From NCBI GenBank assembly GCA_030425145.1, contig JAUHVK010000006.1:109868-173867 (forward strand): a stretch of DNA of 64,000 nucleotides, written 5' to 3'. The notes below the pieces were generated by a model. The model made no database searches, was not told the origin of the DNA, and worked only from the letters and a program-made list of their open reading frames with translations. This document shows, in pieces, positions 37,569 to 47,091 of this stretch. Positions within the stretch are counted from its first letter, which is position 1. Each line of letters begins with the position of its first letter. This stretch comes from Alphaproteobacteria bacterium. GTDB taxonomy: Bacteria > Pseudomonadota > Alphaproteobacteria > Rhodobacterales > Rhodobacteraceae. A program made the translations under genes and the position numbers.

Positions 37569-38627
37569 ATGGACCTCACGGCCCGACTGAAGGCACAGGC
37601 GATAGCGGACGGGTTTTCGGTCTGCCGCATCTGTAGGCCATGGGATGTGCCTGAGGTTCCGGCGCGGCTGCAAGGGTTTATCGACGCCGGCTATCATGGG
37701 CAAATGGGTTGGCTTGCTGAGCGGACGCACTGGCGTGGGGCACCGCAGGTGCTGTGGCCCGAGGCTCGGTCGGTGATTATGCTGGCCGAGAATTATGGGC
37801 CGGAGCACGATCCGTTGGAGGTGTTGGGGCGCCGGGAACAGGCAGCGATCTCTGTCTATGCTCAGAACCGTGATTACCATGACGTGGTGAAGAAACGGCT
37901 CAAGAGGCTGGCGCGTTGGCTGATTGCTGAAGCCGGGGGCGAGGTGAAGGTCTTTGTCGATACCGCTCCGGTGCCGGAAAAGCCGTTGGGGCAGGCGGCG
38001 GGTCTGGGCTGGCAGGGCAAACACACCAACCTTGTGTCGCGCGAGTTGGGATCGTGGTTCTTTATTGGGTCGGTGTTCACGACGCTTGATCTGGCGTCGG
38101 ATGCGGTAGAGGTGGATCATTGCGGATCCTGTCGAGCCTGTCTGAATGTCTGTCCTACTGATGCTTTTCCGGCGCCCTACCAGCTCGACGCGCGGCGCTG
38201 CATTTCCTACCTGACGATCGAGCATCACGGACCGGTGGATGAAGACCTGCGCGCGCTTTTGGGCAATCGCATCTATGGCTGCGACGATTGTTTGGCCGTC
38301 TGCCCGTGGAACAAGTTTGCCAGCCGCTCGGCAGAGGTGAAGTACCATGCGCGGGACGACCTATTGGCTCCCGAACTGGCGGAGTTGGCGCAGTTGGACG
38401 ACACCGCGTTCCGGGAACGGTTCTCCGGCTCTCCGATCAAGCGGATCGGGCGCAATCGATTTGTGCGCAATGTCCTCTATGCCATCGGGAATTCCGGATC
38501 ACTGCGTCTGCGCTCCGTGGCGCAGAGATTGGTCGATGATCCCGATGAAACCGTGGCCGATGCGGCGCGCTGGGCCGTGATGCGACTTGCCGATGTCGCA
38601 AACACGCGGGCCGGGACGCGCGACTAG
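37569..38627 (+). CDS. queG: Epoxyqueuosine reductase QueG
   Basis: A 352-residue cobalamin-dependent iron-sulfur protein that reduces epoxyqueuosine to queuosine in tRNA. The Cobalamin-domain texts [12 protein letters not shown] and [29 protein letters not shown] are diagnostic. The two 4Fe-4S sets are [16 protein letters not shown] and [15 protein letters not shown]. The C-terminal region resembles HEAT-like repeats ([28 protein letters not shown]). The ATG at 37569 is preferred over one four codons earlier. Confidence 0.95.
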   Translation: MDLTARLKAQAIADGFSVCRICRPWDVPEVPARLQGFIDAGYHGQMGWLAERTHWRGAPQVLWPEARSVIMLAENYGPEHDPLEVLGRREQAAISVYAQNRDYHDVVKKRLKRLARWLIAEAGGEVKVFVDTAPVPEKPLGQAAGLGWQGKHTNLVSRELGSWFFIGSVFTTLDLASDAVEVDHCGSCRACLNVCPTDAFPAPYQLDARRCISYLTIEHHGPVDEDLRALLGNRIYGCDDCLAVCPWNKFASRSAEVKYHARDDLLAPELAELAQLDDTAFRERFSGSPIKRIGRNRFVRNVLYAIGNSGSLRLRSVAQRLVDDPDETVADAARWAVMRLADVANTRAGTRD

Positions 38628-38654
38628 TCTAGGTCAGTCGCAGGAGGCGGGATT

Positions 38655-40664
38655 ATGGCAATTCTACTGGGGGTGGACACCGGGGGCACCTATACCGACG
38701 CGGTGCTTATGCGCGACGAAGAGGCGGTGATCGCCAGTGCCAAAGCGCTGACGACGCGGCAGGATCTGGCCATCGGCGTGCGCGGGGCGGTCGAGGCGGT
38801 GTTGGCGCAGTCCTTTGTGTCTCCGGCGGACATCGCGTTGGCGTCGCTGTCGACAACGCTCGCGACCAATGCGCTGGTCGAAGGGCAGGGCGCGCGGGTG
38901 GCGTTGATCTATATCGGCTTCTCCGAGCGCGATCTGGCCGCGCAGGGTCTGGCCGATGCTTTGGCTGGCGATCCGGTGCTGGTGATCGCGGGAGGGCACA
39001 GCCATAGCGGGGCCGAGGTCGCACCTTTAGACGTGGCCGAGATCGCGGATTGGGCGGCGACCCAGGATGTATCGGCCTTTGCGATCGCCGCGCAGTTCGG
39101 CACCCGAAACCCGGTGCATGAAGTGGCGGCACGCGAGGCGGTGCGCGCAGCAACCGGGCGGCCAGTTACCTGTTCGCATGAGTTGTCGGCCAAGCTGGGC
39201 GGGCCGAAGCGGGCGCTGACGGCGGTTCTTAACGCGCGGCTCATCGGGTTGACGCATCGGCTGATTGGACGGGCCGAGGGGGCACTGCGTGATTTGGGGA
39301 TCGACGCGCCCCTGATGGTGGTGCGGGGGGATGGCGCGCTCATGTCGGCGGCGCAGGCACAGGAGCGGCCGATTGAGACCATTCTCAGCGGTCCTGCCGC
39401 CTCCATCGTCGGTGCGCGGTGGCTGACGGGGGCGGATCAAGCGCTGGTGTCGGATATCGGAGGCACCACCACCGACATTGCTGTGCTGCGTAAAGGTCAA
39501 CCGGTGATCGATCCGGATGGCGCGCGTGTCGGACCGCATCGCACCATGGTTGAAGCGGTGGCGATGCGCACCCATGGGTTGGGCGGCGACAGCGAGGTAA
39601 GGTTGGTAAGCGAAGGTCTCAGCGGCGGTGTGGCCCTTGGGCCAAGGCGCGTTCTGCCGGTGGCCCTCGTGGCGCAGGATTCTCCTGATGTGGTGCACAA
39701 GGCGCTGGACGAGCAGATGAACCGCCCCATTACCGGCGAATATGACGCGCGCTTCGTGCGCCGGGTTGAAGGGCAGGACGCCGTGGGCCTGCCGGAGCGG
39801 GCGCAAGCGGTGCTGGACCGGATCACTGTTACGCCGCAGCCTTTGGCGGCTGTGGTGCACACACGGTTGGAATCCCAAGCGTTGCGGCTTTTGGTGTCGC
39901 GCGGCTTGGTGCAGGTTGCGGGGCCGACGCCGACGGATGCACTGCATGTACTTGGGCAGTTCACCCATTGGGATGCAACTGCGTCGGAAAAGGCACTGGC
40001 CTTGCTGGCCCGCAACCGGGCCGGGTCCGGTGAGAGATACGCCCAGACGCCGCAGGAAATGGCGGAGCAGATCGTTGATGCTTTGACCCGCGCGACGGGA
40101 ACCGCGCTTCTTGAGGCGGCCTTTGCCGAGGATGGAATGGAGGATCCAACCGCGCTCGCCCAGCATCCGCTGATGGCGCGGGGTTTACGGCACTCTCCGG
40201 GGCTGGTGCACCTGACCGCAGGTCTGTCCGTTCCCGTGGTGGGGCTTGGAGCCTCGGCGCAGACAACCTACCCTGCGGTCGGGCAGTACCTGAATGCCGA
40301 GATGCTTTTGCCGGATCATGGCGACGTGGCCAATGCGATTGGTGCTGTCACGGGCCGGATCAGGATGCTGCGCGAAGGGTTGGTCAGTAGCCCGTCTGAA
40401 GGACTTTTCAGGGCTCACCTGCCCGACGCGCCGCAGGATTTCCGCGATGCTGATGCCGCCATGGCTATGCTTGAGGCGAGCCTCAGCGCGGCGGCCACCG
40501 AAGATGCCGAGGCGGCTGGGGCGGCGTCGGTCCATGTGCAGATCTGGAGAGACGTCAAACGGGCCGAAATCGAGGCGCGCGACATGTTCGTCGAAGCACG
40601 GATCGTGGTCGAGGCGACGGGCCGTCCACGGATCGCGGCTCACGGCCCGGAGACTGTGCTGTAA
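38655..40664 (+). CDS. Hydantoinase/oxoprolinase family protein (HyuA-like)
   Basis: A 669-residue protein of the HyuA/oxoprolinase A superfamily, ATP-dependent enzymes that open five-membered cyclic amides such as hydantoins or 5-oxoproline. The ribonuclease-H-like ATPase fold is marked by [14 protein letters not shown] at the N-terminus, the loop [12 protein letters not shown] and [13 protein letters not shown] near residue 270. The usual partner subunit HyuB is not in the window. The substrate is undetermined. AGGAGG lies just before the ATG at 38655. It follows queG by 27 bases and may be cotranscribed with it. Confidence 0.88.
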   Translation: MAILLGVDTGGTYTDAVLMRDEEAVIASAKALTTRQDLAIGVRGAVEAVLAQSFVSPADIALASLSTTLATNALVEGQGARVALIYIGFSERDLAAQGLADALAGDPVLVIAGGHSHSGAEVAPLDVAEIADWAATQDVSAFAIAAQFGTRNPVHEVAAREAVRAATGRPVTCSHELSAKLGGPKRALTAVLNARLIGLTHRLIGRAEGALRDLGIDAPLMVVRGDGALMSAAQAQERPIETILSGPAASIVGARWLTGADQALVSDIGGTTTDIAVLRKGQPVIDPDGARVGPHRTMVEAVAMRTHGLGGDSEVRLVSEGLSGGVALGPRRVLPVALVAQDSPDVVHKALDEQMNRPITGEYDARFVRRVEGQDAVGLPERAQAVLDRITVTPQPLAAVVHTRLESQALRLLVSRGLVQVAGPTPTDALHVLGQFTHWDATASEKALALLARNRAGSGERYAQTPQEMAEQIVDALTRATGTALLEAAFAEDGMEDPTALAQHPLMARGLRHSPGLVHLTAGLSVPVVGLGASAQTTYPAVGQYLNAEMLLPDHGDVANAIGAVTGRIRMLREGLVSSPSEGLFRAHLPDAPQDFRDADAAMAMLEASLSAAATEDAEAAGAASVHVQIWRDVKRAEIEARDMFVEARIVVEATGRPRIAAHGPETVL

Positions 40665-40729
40665 CAACGCTTGGACTTGGCACTGCGCGCACCATCTATA
40701 GTGTCGAGACGACGAATGGAGGTGCCCGT

Positions 40730-41179
40730 ATGGCCAAATACGAAAAGAACCCGGACGTGCTTGCAACGCTGTCGCCGGAACAGTTCTACGTCACGCAGGA
40801 AAGTGGAACGGAACGGCCCGGCACCGGGGAATACCTGAACAACAAGGAACCCGGCATTTATGTGGACATCGTGAGCGGTGAGCCGTTGTTCGCGAGTGGG
40901 GACAAGTACGAGTCCGGCTGTGGATGGCCGAGTTTCACCAAGCCGATCGAACCCGCGCATATCAACGAATTGCGTGACCTGACTCATGGCATGATCCGTA
41001 CAGAGGTGCGTTCGACCCATGGCGACAGCCATCTGGGCCATGTGTTCCCGGATGGGCCGCGTGACCGGGGTGGTCTGCGTTATTGCATCAATTCTGCCAG
41101 CTTGCGGTTTATCCATCGTGACGACATGGAGGCCGAAGGCTATGGCGATTATCTGGATCAAGTGGAGGATGTGGCATGA
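40730..41179 (+). CDS. msrB: Peptide-methionine (R)-S-oxide reductase
   Basis: A 149-residue repair enzyme that reduces the R epimer of methionine sulfoxide. The SelR core is present: [21 protein letters not shown] and the catalytic cysteine in RYCINSASL. The CxxC pairs that bind structural zinc in many MsrB proteins are absent, so this is the zinc-free form. It overlaps msrA by ATGA, giving one unit that repairs both epimers. Confidence 0.96.
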   Translation: MAKYEKNPDVLATLSPEQFYVTQESGTERPGTGEYLNNKEPGIYVDIVSGEPLFASGDKYESGCGWPSFTKPIEPAHINELRDLTHGMIRTEVRSTHGDSHLGHVFPDGPRDRGGLRYCINSASLRFIHRDDMEAEGYGDYLDQVEDVA

Positions 41180-41682
41180 CTGAACGCGCAGTATTGGCCG
41201 GAGGCTGTTTCTGGGGGATGCAGGATCTGATCCGCAAGCTGCCCGGCGTGCAGGAAACCCGTGTGGGTTATACTGGTGGCGATGTGCCGAACGCAACCTA
41301 TCGCAATCACGGCACACATGCCGAAGGGATCGAGATCATGTTCGATCCGTCGGTGATTTCGTATCGCAAGCTTCTTGAGTTCTTCTTCCAGATCCACGAT
41401 CCGACCACGCTGAACAGGCAGGGCAATGATCGCGGCATGAGCTACCGCTCGGCGATCTATTATGTGGACGACGCACAAAAGGCCGTGGCCGAGGATACGA
41501 TTGCCGATGTGAACGCCAGTGGCATCTGGCCGGGTAAGGTGGTCACTGAAGTCGAGCCGGTAGGTGATTTCTGGGAAGCAGAGCCTGAGCATCAGGATTA
41601 CTTGGAGCGAATTCCAAACGGCTATACATGCCACTTCCCGCGCCCTGACTGGGTTCTGCCCAAGCGCGACGCAGCGGAGTAA
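41176..41682 (+). CDS. msrA: Peptide-methionine (S)-S-oxide reductase
   Basis: A 168-residue enzyme that reduces the S epimer of methionine sulfoxide in proteins. The catalytic motif GGCFWG places the nucleophilic Cys at residue 11; [12 protein letters not shown] and [14 protein letters not shown] complete the family core. It is translationally coupled to msrB by the ATGA overlap and followed by a terminator. Confidence 0.96.
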   Translation: MTERAVLAGGCFWGMQDLIRKLPGVQETRVGYTGGDVPNATYRNHGTHAEGIEIMFDPSVISYRKLLEFFFQIHDPTTLNRQGNDRGMSYRSAIYYVDDAQKAVAEDTIADVNASGIWPGKVVTEVEPVGDFWEAEPEHQDYLERIPNGYTCHFPRPDWVLPKRDAAE

Positions 41683-41702
41683 ACGTTTCCGAATGATCAT
41701 GG

Positions 41703-41729
41703 AAAGGCCCGTTCGCGGGCCTTTTTCTT
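41703..41729 (+). terminator. Terminator of msrB-msrA
   Basis: Stem AAAGGCCCG-TTCG-CGGGCCTTT followed by TTCTTTG, 20 bases after the msrA stop. The convergent plsY operon ends 8 bases further on and may use the reverse face. Confidence 0.9.
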
Positions 41730-41737
41730 TGTCGGGA

Positions 41738-42349
41738 TCAGGTCTTTTTGCGACCGATCTTAGGTTCCGTCCCCGCCTTGAGACGGGCGAGGTTTTCGCG
41801 GTGCCGCCAGATGATCAGCAGCGCAAGGATCAGCGTCAGGAAGAATACCTGTCCCTGTCCCACCACCAGACACCACAGCGTCGACCAAGAGGCGGCGACT
41901 AGGGCCGACAGGCTGGAGATCCGGCTGATAACGGCGGTGGCAAGCCACGTGGCACAGGCCAAAAGGCCAACGGGCCAGGCCAAAGCCAGCATCAGACCGA
42001 GGAACGTCGCCACACCCTTCCCGCCTTTGAAGTTCAGCCAGACGGGAAAGCAGTGGCCGAGAAACGCCGCCAAGGCCGCAACCTGCGCCGCGCCTTCCCC
42101 GGCGAACTCCCGCGCCAGCAACACTGCAACCGCGCCTTTGGCTCCGTCCAGCAATAATGTCGCGGCAGCGGCGCCCTTGTTACCAGTGCGTAATACGTTG
42201 GTGGCGCCGATATTACCCGATCCGATTTCCCGCAGATTGCCAAGCCCCATGGCTTTGGTCAGGATCAGGCCGAACGGGATCGACCCAAGCAAATATCCGA
42301 TGACCGCCCAAATGGCATAGAGGGCAAATCCTGTCTCTATCGTAGGCAT
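41738..42349 (-). CDS. plsY: Acyl-phosphate:glycerol-3-phosphate acyltransferase PlsY
   Basis: A 203-residue inner-membrane enzyme making lysophosphatidic acid from acyl-phosphate. The three signature loops are present: [25 protein letters not shown] and [13 protein letters not shown], among six hydrophobic segments. The ATG at 42349 overlaps the pyrC stop by one base (TGATG), so it is the last gene of the pyr operon. Neighbouring plsY and pyrC genes are common in Rhodobacteraceae. Confidence 0.95.
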   Translation of the reverse strand: MPTIETGFALYAIWAVIGYLLGSIPFGLILTKAMGLGNLREIGSGNIGATNVLRTGNKGAAAATLLLDGAKGAVAVLLAREFAGEGAAQVAALAAFLGHCFPVWLNFKGGKGVATFLGLMLALAWPVGLLACATWLATAVISRISSLSALVAASWSTLWCLVVGQGQVFFLTLILALLIIWRHRENLARLKAGTEPKIGRKKT

Positions 42350-43644
42350 CACGTGCTCCGGTAGACCGAGGTCCCGCTGACAAAGGTTTCAAGAACCTTA
42401 CCCTGCAAGCGCGCGCCGTCAAAGGGCGTGTTTTTGGACTTGGACTTGAGCTTGAAACGGTCAAGCACGATGGGTTTGTCAGGGTCGAACAGAACCAGAT
42501 CGGCTGGCGCGCCTTTGCTCAGGCGTCCGCAGTCCAGGCCCAGCCGCTTGGCTGGGTTCAGAGACAGCGCGCGGAACAGTGTCGGCAGATCCAGATCGCC
42601 GGAATGATACAGTCGCATCAGCACGGGCAGCATGGTTTCCAGACCGACAGCACCGCTCGCGGCTTCCTCGAAGGGCAGGCGTTTGCTTTCCTCGTCCTGC
42701 GGAGTGTGGAACGAGCCGATCACGTCGATCAGGCCGGTCTTCACCGCTTGGACCACCGCCTGCCTGTCATCCTCGGCGCGAAGCGGCGGCTTGACCTTGA
42801 AGAAGGTGCGATAGTCGGCCACGTCATATTCGTTCAGCGTCAGATGGTGCATCGAGACACCGGCCGTCACATCAAACCCGTTGCGCTTGGCGCGCTCCAG
42901 AGCGGGCAAGGCGCGCGTCGTGGTGATCTGGTCGGCGTGGTAGCGCACCCCGGTCATTTCGACCAAGGCGATGTCGCGGTCGATCCCCATGCGCTCTGCC
43001 ATTGGCGAGACACTGGGAAGGCCGCGCAGCGATGCGAATTTGCCAGACGTCGTGGCCGCGCCGACAGAAAGGTTCGGTTCCTGCGGATGGCCTACGACCA
43101 AAGCGCCCAAGGCACGGGCATATGTCATAGCGCGGCTCAACACCTTGGTGTCGCGCACCACGCGGTCGCAATCGGTAAAGGCGACGGCACCGGCATCCAT
43201 CAAGAAGCCGATTTCGGTCATTTCGCGCCCGTCGCGCCCCTTGGTCAGCGCCGCCATCGGCAGCACATGCACCGGGGCCGCCTCGTTGGCGCGTCGCCGT
43301 ACAAATTCGAGAGCTTCCGGTGTGTCGATCGCGGGGTTGGTGTCGGGCCGGGTGACGATGGTTGTCACGCCGCCTGCCGCAGCGGCTTGCCCGGCAGAGC
43401 CATAGCTTTCCTTGTGGCGCTCACCCGGTTCGCAGATCTTCACGCCGATATCGACGATACCCGGAGCGACGTATTTCCCCTTGGCGTCGCGGCGGTTCTC
43501 ATTCGGCACGCTGTCGAGGCTGATCTCGGGTGTTGGTGTGTCGAACACCTCGGCAATGATCCCATCGCGCAAGAGCACCGCGCCTTGGGTGACGGATGCG
43601 GCCTCCGGGTCGACCAGCCGAGCATTCGAGATGAGGATTGTCAT
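42349..43644 (-). CDS. pyrC: Dihydroorotase-like protein PyrC' lacking the catalytic metal ligands
   Basis: A 431-residue amidohydrolase-fold protein of the dihydroorotase family. The active enzyme motif DxHxHxREPG is replaced by [11 protein letters not shown], so both histidines of HxH are missing, and the late D-H-A-P-H motif reads IGSFHTPQ, losing the Asp. Other family texts survive ([30 protein letters not shown]). This matches the inactive PyrC' partner of class A aspartate carbamoyltransferases, which has a structural role. It lies in the same operon as pyrB, separated by two small membrane-protein genes. If right, an active dihydroorotase must be encoded elsewhere. Confidence 0.9.
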   Translation of the reverse strand: MTILISNARLVDPEAASVTQGAVLLRDGIIAEVFDTPTPEISLDSVPNENRRDAKGKYVAPGIVDIGVKICEPGERHKESYGSAGQAAAAGGVTTIVTRPDTNPAIDTPEALEFVRRRANEAAPVHVLPMAALTKGRDGREMTEIGFLMDAGAVAFTDCDRVVRDTKVLSRAMTYARALGALVVGHPQEPNLSVGAATTSGKFASLRGLPSVSPMAERMGIDRDIALVEMTGVRYHADQITTTRALPALERAKRNGFDVTAGVSMHHLTLNEYDVADYRTFFKVKPPLRAEDDRQAVVQAVKTGLIDVIGSFHTPQDEESKRLPFEEAASGAVGLETMLPVLMRLYHSGDLDLPTLFRALSLNPAKRLGLDCGRLSKGAPADLVLFDPDKPIVLDRFKLKSKSKNTPFDGARLQGKVLETFVSGTSVYRST

Positions 43645-43645
43645 G

Positions 43646-44035
43646 TCACCCTGCCTGTTTCTGACGCGCGGAGTTGATCTGGTCGATCACCGCCTGTGGA
43701 TCGGGTTGATACTTGATCAGGTGTTTGTCACCCGATGTTGTGATGACCTGCACCGCTCCGGCAAGCGTGCGCAGCTTGGCGATATCGCTCAGCTGCGCTT
43801 TGCGTTCATATGGGCCCATCAGATTGGATCGGTTCAGCGTCCAGATCTCGTCCATGATCTCGTCTGCCATATACCACCCGCGAAGTGCGACGGCGGCAAA
43901 GCCCCCCACAGCACCTGTCCAGACATGCGGGTTGTCGATCAGCCAGAGGATAAGCATCCCCCCGGCCATGGCAAATACCGTCATGACCGCGTGTGTGCGG
44001 ATATAGGTGGTCATGTCGGGTTTGAATTCGATCAT
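43646..44035 (-). CDS. Small membrane protein in the pyrB-pyrC' operon, with a PH-like tail
   Basis: A 129-residue protein. Two hydrophobic helices (about residues 18-35 and 38-52) are followed by a soluble part of about 75 residues. The end VQVITTSGDKHLIKYQPDPQAVIDQINSARQ resembles the last strand and helix of bacterial PH-like (bPH_2/DUF304) domains. It starts 18 bases past the upstream tail-anchored protein and its stop is one base from the pyrC' ATG. Function unknown. Confidence 0.72.
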   Translation of the reverse strand: MIEFKPDMTTYIRTHAVMTVFAMAGGMLILWLIDNPHVWTGAVGGFAAVALRGWYMADEIMDEIWTLNRSNLMGPYERKAQLSDIAKLRTLAGAVQVITTSGDKHLIKYQPDPQAVIDQINSARQKQAG

Positions 44036-44053
44036 AAGCGTGTTCGTCGGCGG

Positions 44054-44602
44054 TCAGTTAAGCATGAACCGGGCAATGATGATCCCGAGCGGGACCAGAA
44101 TGAAGAGGCCCAGAACAACCCAAAGGCCGGTGTTCGATTGCGGCCCGCTGCCCTTTTTCGACGTGCCCACGACGCCTTTTGCCGAGGTGGTGTGGATCGG
44201 TGTCCCGCCCATCGCGGCCTTGGGTTCGTTGAACGTACCAATCCAGCGCAGTGGCGTTGAGATGGTCAGGTCCTGTTCTGTCTGGTCAAAGGCCTGCGAT
44301 GGCAGCACCAGCACAAACCCGGTCAGCGCGTCCAGACGTGTACGCATCGCGTCGAAATCCGACCCGCTCACGTCATGGGCGTTCACGAGGTATTGCGACA
44401 GGGTCATTTCGCCCAAGTCTCGCAGGTCGATCACTTCGACAAAGGCTGATCGCAGTGACTTGGCGCCAAGCGCGTATTGCAACGGCCATTCGCCTGTACC
44501 GGCCTGTGTCGTGAACCGTTCGACCGCTTCACGTGGAAGGTCGATGTGAAACACCCGGATCACGCCACGCTCGCTGCTGTTGATGTGCATGGACGTGCTC
44601 AT
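44054..44602 (-). CDS. Tail-anchored hypothetical protein in the pyrB-pyrC' operon
   Basis: A 182-residue protein with a soluble region of about 155 residues and a single C-terminal transmembrane helix ([19 protein letters not shown]). No family is recognised. The soluble part holds the texts [15 protein letters not shown] and [17 protein letters not shown]. Its ATG overlaps the pyrB stop, so it is translated directly with aspartate carbamoyltransferase. A role in placing the pathway at the membrane is speculative. Confidence 0.7.
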   Translation of the reverse strand: MSTSMHINSSERGVIRVFHIDLPREAVERFTTQAGTGEWPLQYALGAKSLRSAFVEVIDLRDLGEMTLSQYLVNAHDVSGSDFDAMRTRLDALTGFVLVLPSQAFDQTEQDLTISTPLRWIGTFNEPKAAMGGTPIHTTSAKGVVGTSKKGSGPQSNTGLWVVLGLFILVPLGIIIARFMLN

Positions 44603-45564
44603 ACCATCACACCCTCGGACTGCCCCGCGCGCCGCTCTCGCAGAGACCGCGCAAGAAGGTCCATCGCTGCCATGCGCACCGCCACACCCATTTCCACCTG
44701 TTCCTGGATCACGGAGCGGTTGATGTCGTCGGCCAATGTGCCGTCGATCTCGACCCCGCGATTCATCGGGCCGGGATGCATGATGATGGCGTCTTCTTTG
44801 GCAAAGCTCAGCTTTTCCGCGTCGAGACCATACCGGTGGTAATATTCGCGTTCCGACGGGATGAAACCGCCGTCCATGCGCTCTTTCTGAAGGCGCAGCA
44901 TCATCACGACGTCGACGTCCTTGAGGCCCTCACGCATGTCCTCGAACACCTCGACCCCAAATTCGCCAATCCCCGACGGCATCAGTGTCGGCGGGCCGAC
45001 AAGGCGCACGCGGTTCTCCATCTTGCCCAGCAGAAGGATGTTCGACCGGGCTACACGGCTGTGAGAGATGTCGCCGCAAATGGCGATGGACAGGCGGTGC
45101 AGCCGTCCCTTGGCGCGCCGGATGGTCAGCGCATCCAGCAGCGCCTGCGTCGGGTGCTCGTGTTTGCCGTCGCCTGCATTCAGAACTGCGCAATTCACCT
45201 TTTGCGACAGTAGGTCCACCGCACCCGAATGTGGGTGCCGCACCACCAGCAGATCGGGGTGCATCGCGTTCAGCGTCAGCGCCGTGTCGATCAGGGTTTC
45301 GCCCTTCTTCACCGACGACGCCTGCATCGCCATATTCATCACATCCGCGCCAAGACGCTTGCCCGCCAATTCGAAACTGGCCTGCGTTCGAGTGGAGTTC
45401 TCAAAGAACATGTTGATCTGCGTCATCCCCGCCAGAACATCAGTGCTCGGCGTCCGCTTTCGGTTGCGGTCGGCATACTGGTCAGACAGGTCAAGCAGGG
45501 TAGTGATTTCGTCAGGACGGAGGGGTTCGATCCCTAGCAAGTGTCTTTGATCGAAACGCATCAT
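44599..45564 (-). CDS. pyrB: Aspartate carbamoyltransferase catalytic subunit
   Basis: A 321-residue enzyme joining carbamoyl phosphate and aspartate in pyrimidine synthesis. The carbamoyl-phosphate loop [14 protein letters not shown] and the motif [14 protein letters not shown] are intact, as are the aspartate-binding text RLQKERM and [11 protein letters not shown]. The start is at ATG 45564 or the next codon, with AAAAGG upstream. It opens a five-gene operon pyrB, tail-anchored protein, membrane protein, pyrC', plsY, all overlapping or nearly touching. No PyrI regulatory subunit is present, consistent with a class A enzyme that needs PyrC'. Confidence 0.96.
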   Translation of the reverse strand: MMRFDQRHLLGIEPLRPDEITTLLDLSDQYADRNRKRTPSTDVLAGMTQINMFFENSTRTQASFELAGKRLGADVMNMAMQASSVKKGETLIDTALTLNAMHPDLLVVRHPHSGAVDLLSQKVNCAVLNAGDGKHEHPTQALLDALTIRRAKGRLHRLSIAICGDISHSRVARSNILLLGKMENRVRLVGPPTLMPSGIGEFGVEVFEDMREGLKDVDVVMMLRLQKERMDGGFIPSEREYYHRYGLDAEKLSFAKEDAIIMHPGPMNRGVEIDGTLADDINRSVIQEQVEMGVAVRMAAMDLLARSLRERRAGQSEGVMV

Positions 45565-45664
45565 CGGGCCTTTTCGGACTGGTCGCGTGCTTATAGAAAC
45601 TGCACCGTCGCGCGGCAAGTACGTGTTCCCTTTTGCGCGACACAATGCCGGGATAGGGTACAGC

Positions 45665-46453
45665 ATGGATTCGTATATCGACTGGCATGCGGCGCGAGCT
45701 GCCCTTGAATGGCAGCTTGAGATGGGGGTGGCCGAGACAATCTCGGAGACGCCCATCAATCGCTTTGAACAGGTGGCCCCGCCGCCCAAGGCGGGTGTTG
45801 CGCCGGGTGTATCTGCGCCGACGATGCCGGTGCAGGCCGCGCCCAAAGTCGATCCCGTAGCCGAGGCAGAAGCGGCTGCCCGGGCGGCCACCGATCTGTC
45901 TGGACTTCAGGCGGCGATGGCGGCCTACCCGCATTGCGAGCTTCAGAAAGGTGCGCGGAACCTTGTGTTCTGTGACGGCGTCCCCGGTGCGCGCGTGATG
46001 ATCGTGGGCGAAGCGCCGGGGCGCGACGAAGATCGCATCGGTAAACCCTTTGTCGGACGCGCTGGGCAACTGCTCGACAAGATGCTCGCGGCAATTGATC
46101 TGGGCCGTGACCGCGACGGAGAACAGGCAGTCTACATCACCAATGTTCTGCCTTGGCGACCACCCCAGAACCGGGATCCGAAGCCCGATGAAATGGCGAT
46201 GATGCTGCCCTTCCTCAAACGCCACATCGCGCTGGCCAAACCCGAAGTCTTGGTCGTTATGGGCAATATCTCGTGTCAGGCGCTGCTCGGCAAACGTGGC
46301 ATCACGCGACTGCGCGGCAAGTGGGACGAGGTCGACGGTTTGCCCGTCATCCCGATGTTCCATCCCGCCTACCTTTTGCGCAACCCTTCCGCCAAGTGTG
46401 AGGCATGGGCCGACCTGCTGGACCTCAACGAACGACTGACCAAGAAAGACTGA
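45665..46453 (+). CDS. Uracil-DNA glycosylase, family-4-like, apparently without an Fe-S cluster
   Basis: A 262-residue base-excision repair enzyme that removes uracil from DNA. The catalytic motif [24 protein letters not shown] and the [10 protein letters not shown] motif near the end match family 4. A variable region of about 75 residues with Ala/Pro-rich text precedes the domain. The four cluster cysteines of family 4 are not in place: CxxC is replaced by HCELQKG, and the later pair positions read [10 protein letters not shown] and MMLPFLKRH. The ATG at 45665 is chosen; longer readings run into the pyrB leader. moaB follows after 3 bases, so they are cotranscribed. Confidence 0.85.
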   Translation: MDSYIDWHAARAALEWQLEMGVAETISETPINRFEQVAPPPKAGVAPGVSAPTMPVQAAPKVDPVAEAEAAARAATDLSGLQAAMAAYPHCELQKGARNLVFCDGVPGARVMIVGEAPGRDEDRIGKPFVGRAGQLLDKMLAAIDLGRDRDGEQAVYITNVLPWRPPQNRDPKPDEMAMMLPFLKRHIALAKPEVLVVMGNISCQALLGKRGITRLRGKWDEVDGLPVIPMFHPAYLLRNPSAKCEAWADLLDLNERLTKKD

Positions 46454-46456
46454 GCC

Positions 46457-46999
46457 ATGAGCCGCATCGACGAGAGCAAAGATTTCCTGCCCATCCGCAT
46501 CGCCGTCCTCACGGTCAGCGACACGCGGTCCATGGCCGAAGACCGGTCAGGCGACACGCTGGTGGGCCGGATCGAAGGTGCCGGGCACATCGTGGCAGAT
46601 CGCAAGATCATTCAGGATGAGCGCGACCAGATTGCTGACCAGCTTCGCGTATGGTGCGATCAGCCGGACATCGATGTTGTGATCTCGACCGGTGGCACTG
46701 GTCTGACCGGACGTGATGTGACGGTCGAGGCGCATCGCGATGTCTACGAAAAAGAGATCGACGCTTTCGGCACCGTGTTCACCATGGTGTCCTTCCGGAA
46801 GATCGGCACCAGCGCCATTCAAAGCCGCGCTACAGGCGGTGTGCGGAACGGAACCTACCTTTTCGCTCTGCCCGGTAGCCCCGGCGCGTGCAAAGATGCT
46901 TGGGACGAAATCCTGAGCCTTCAGCTCGATTATCGGCACCGCCCTTGTAACTTTGTCGAGATTTTACCGCGATTGGACGAGCATCTGCGACGGAAGTAG
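46457..46999 (+). CDS. moaB: Molybdenum cofactor biosynthesis protein B
   Basis: A 180-residue MoaB/MogA-fold protein that adenylylates molybdopterin in molybdenum cofactor assembly, or assists it. The family texts are VLTVSDTRSMAEDRSGD, ISTGGTGLTGRDVT and LPGSPGACKDAWD, which carry the molybdopterin-binding residues. Three bases separate it from the glycosylase gene upstream. Length is normal. No other moa gene is in the window. Confidence 0.94.
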   Translation: MSRIDESKDFLPIRIAVLTVSDTRSMAEDRSGDTLVGRIEGAGHIVADRKIIQDERDQIADQLRVWCDQPDIDVVISTGGTGLTGRDVTVEAHRDVYEKEIDAFGTVFTMVSFRKIGTSAIQSRATGGVRNGTYLFALPGSPGACKDAWDEILSLQLDYRHRPCNFVEILPRLDEHLRRK

Positions 47000-47091
47000 C
47001 ATTTATCCTCGTGTAACGATGAGATGTGTTATTGGAAAACGTGCAGTTCTCGCTACCTGTTAGGCAGACTGGCTCATGAGGATTTTCGCCT

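Noticed and set aside
42349..43644. Calling this gene an active dihydroorotase
   Set aside because: The metal-binding HxH and the later catalytic Asp are absent.
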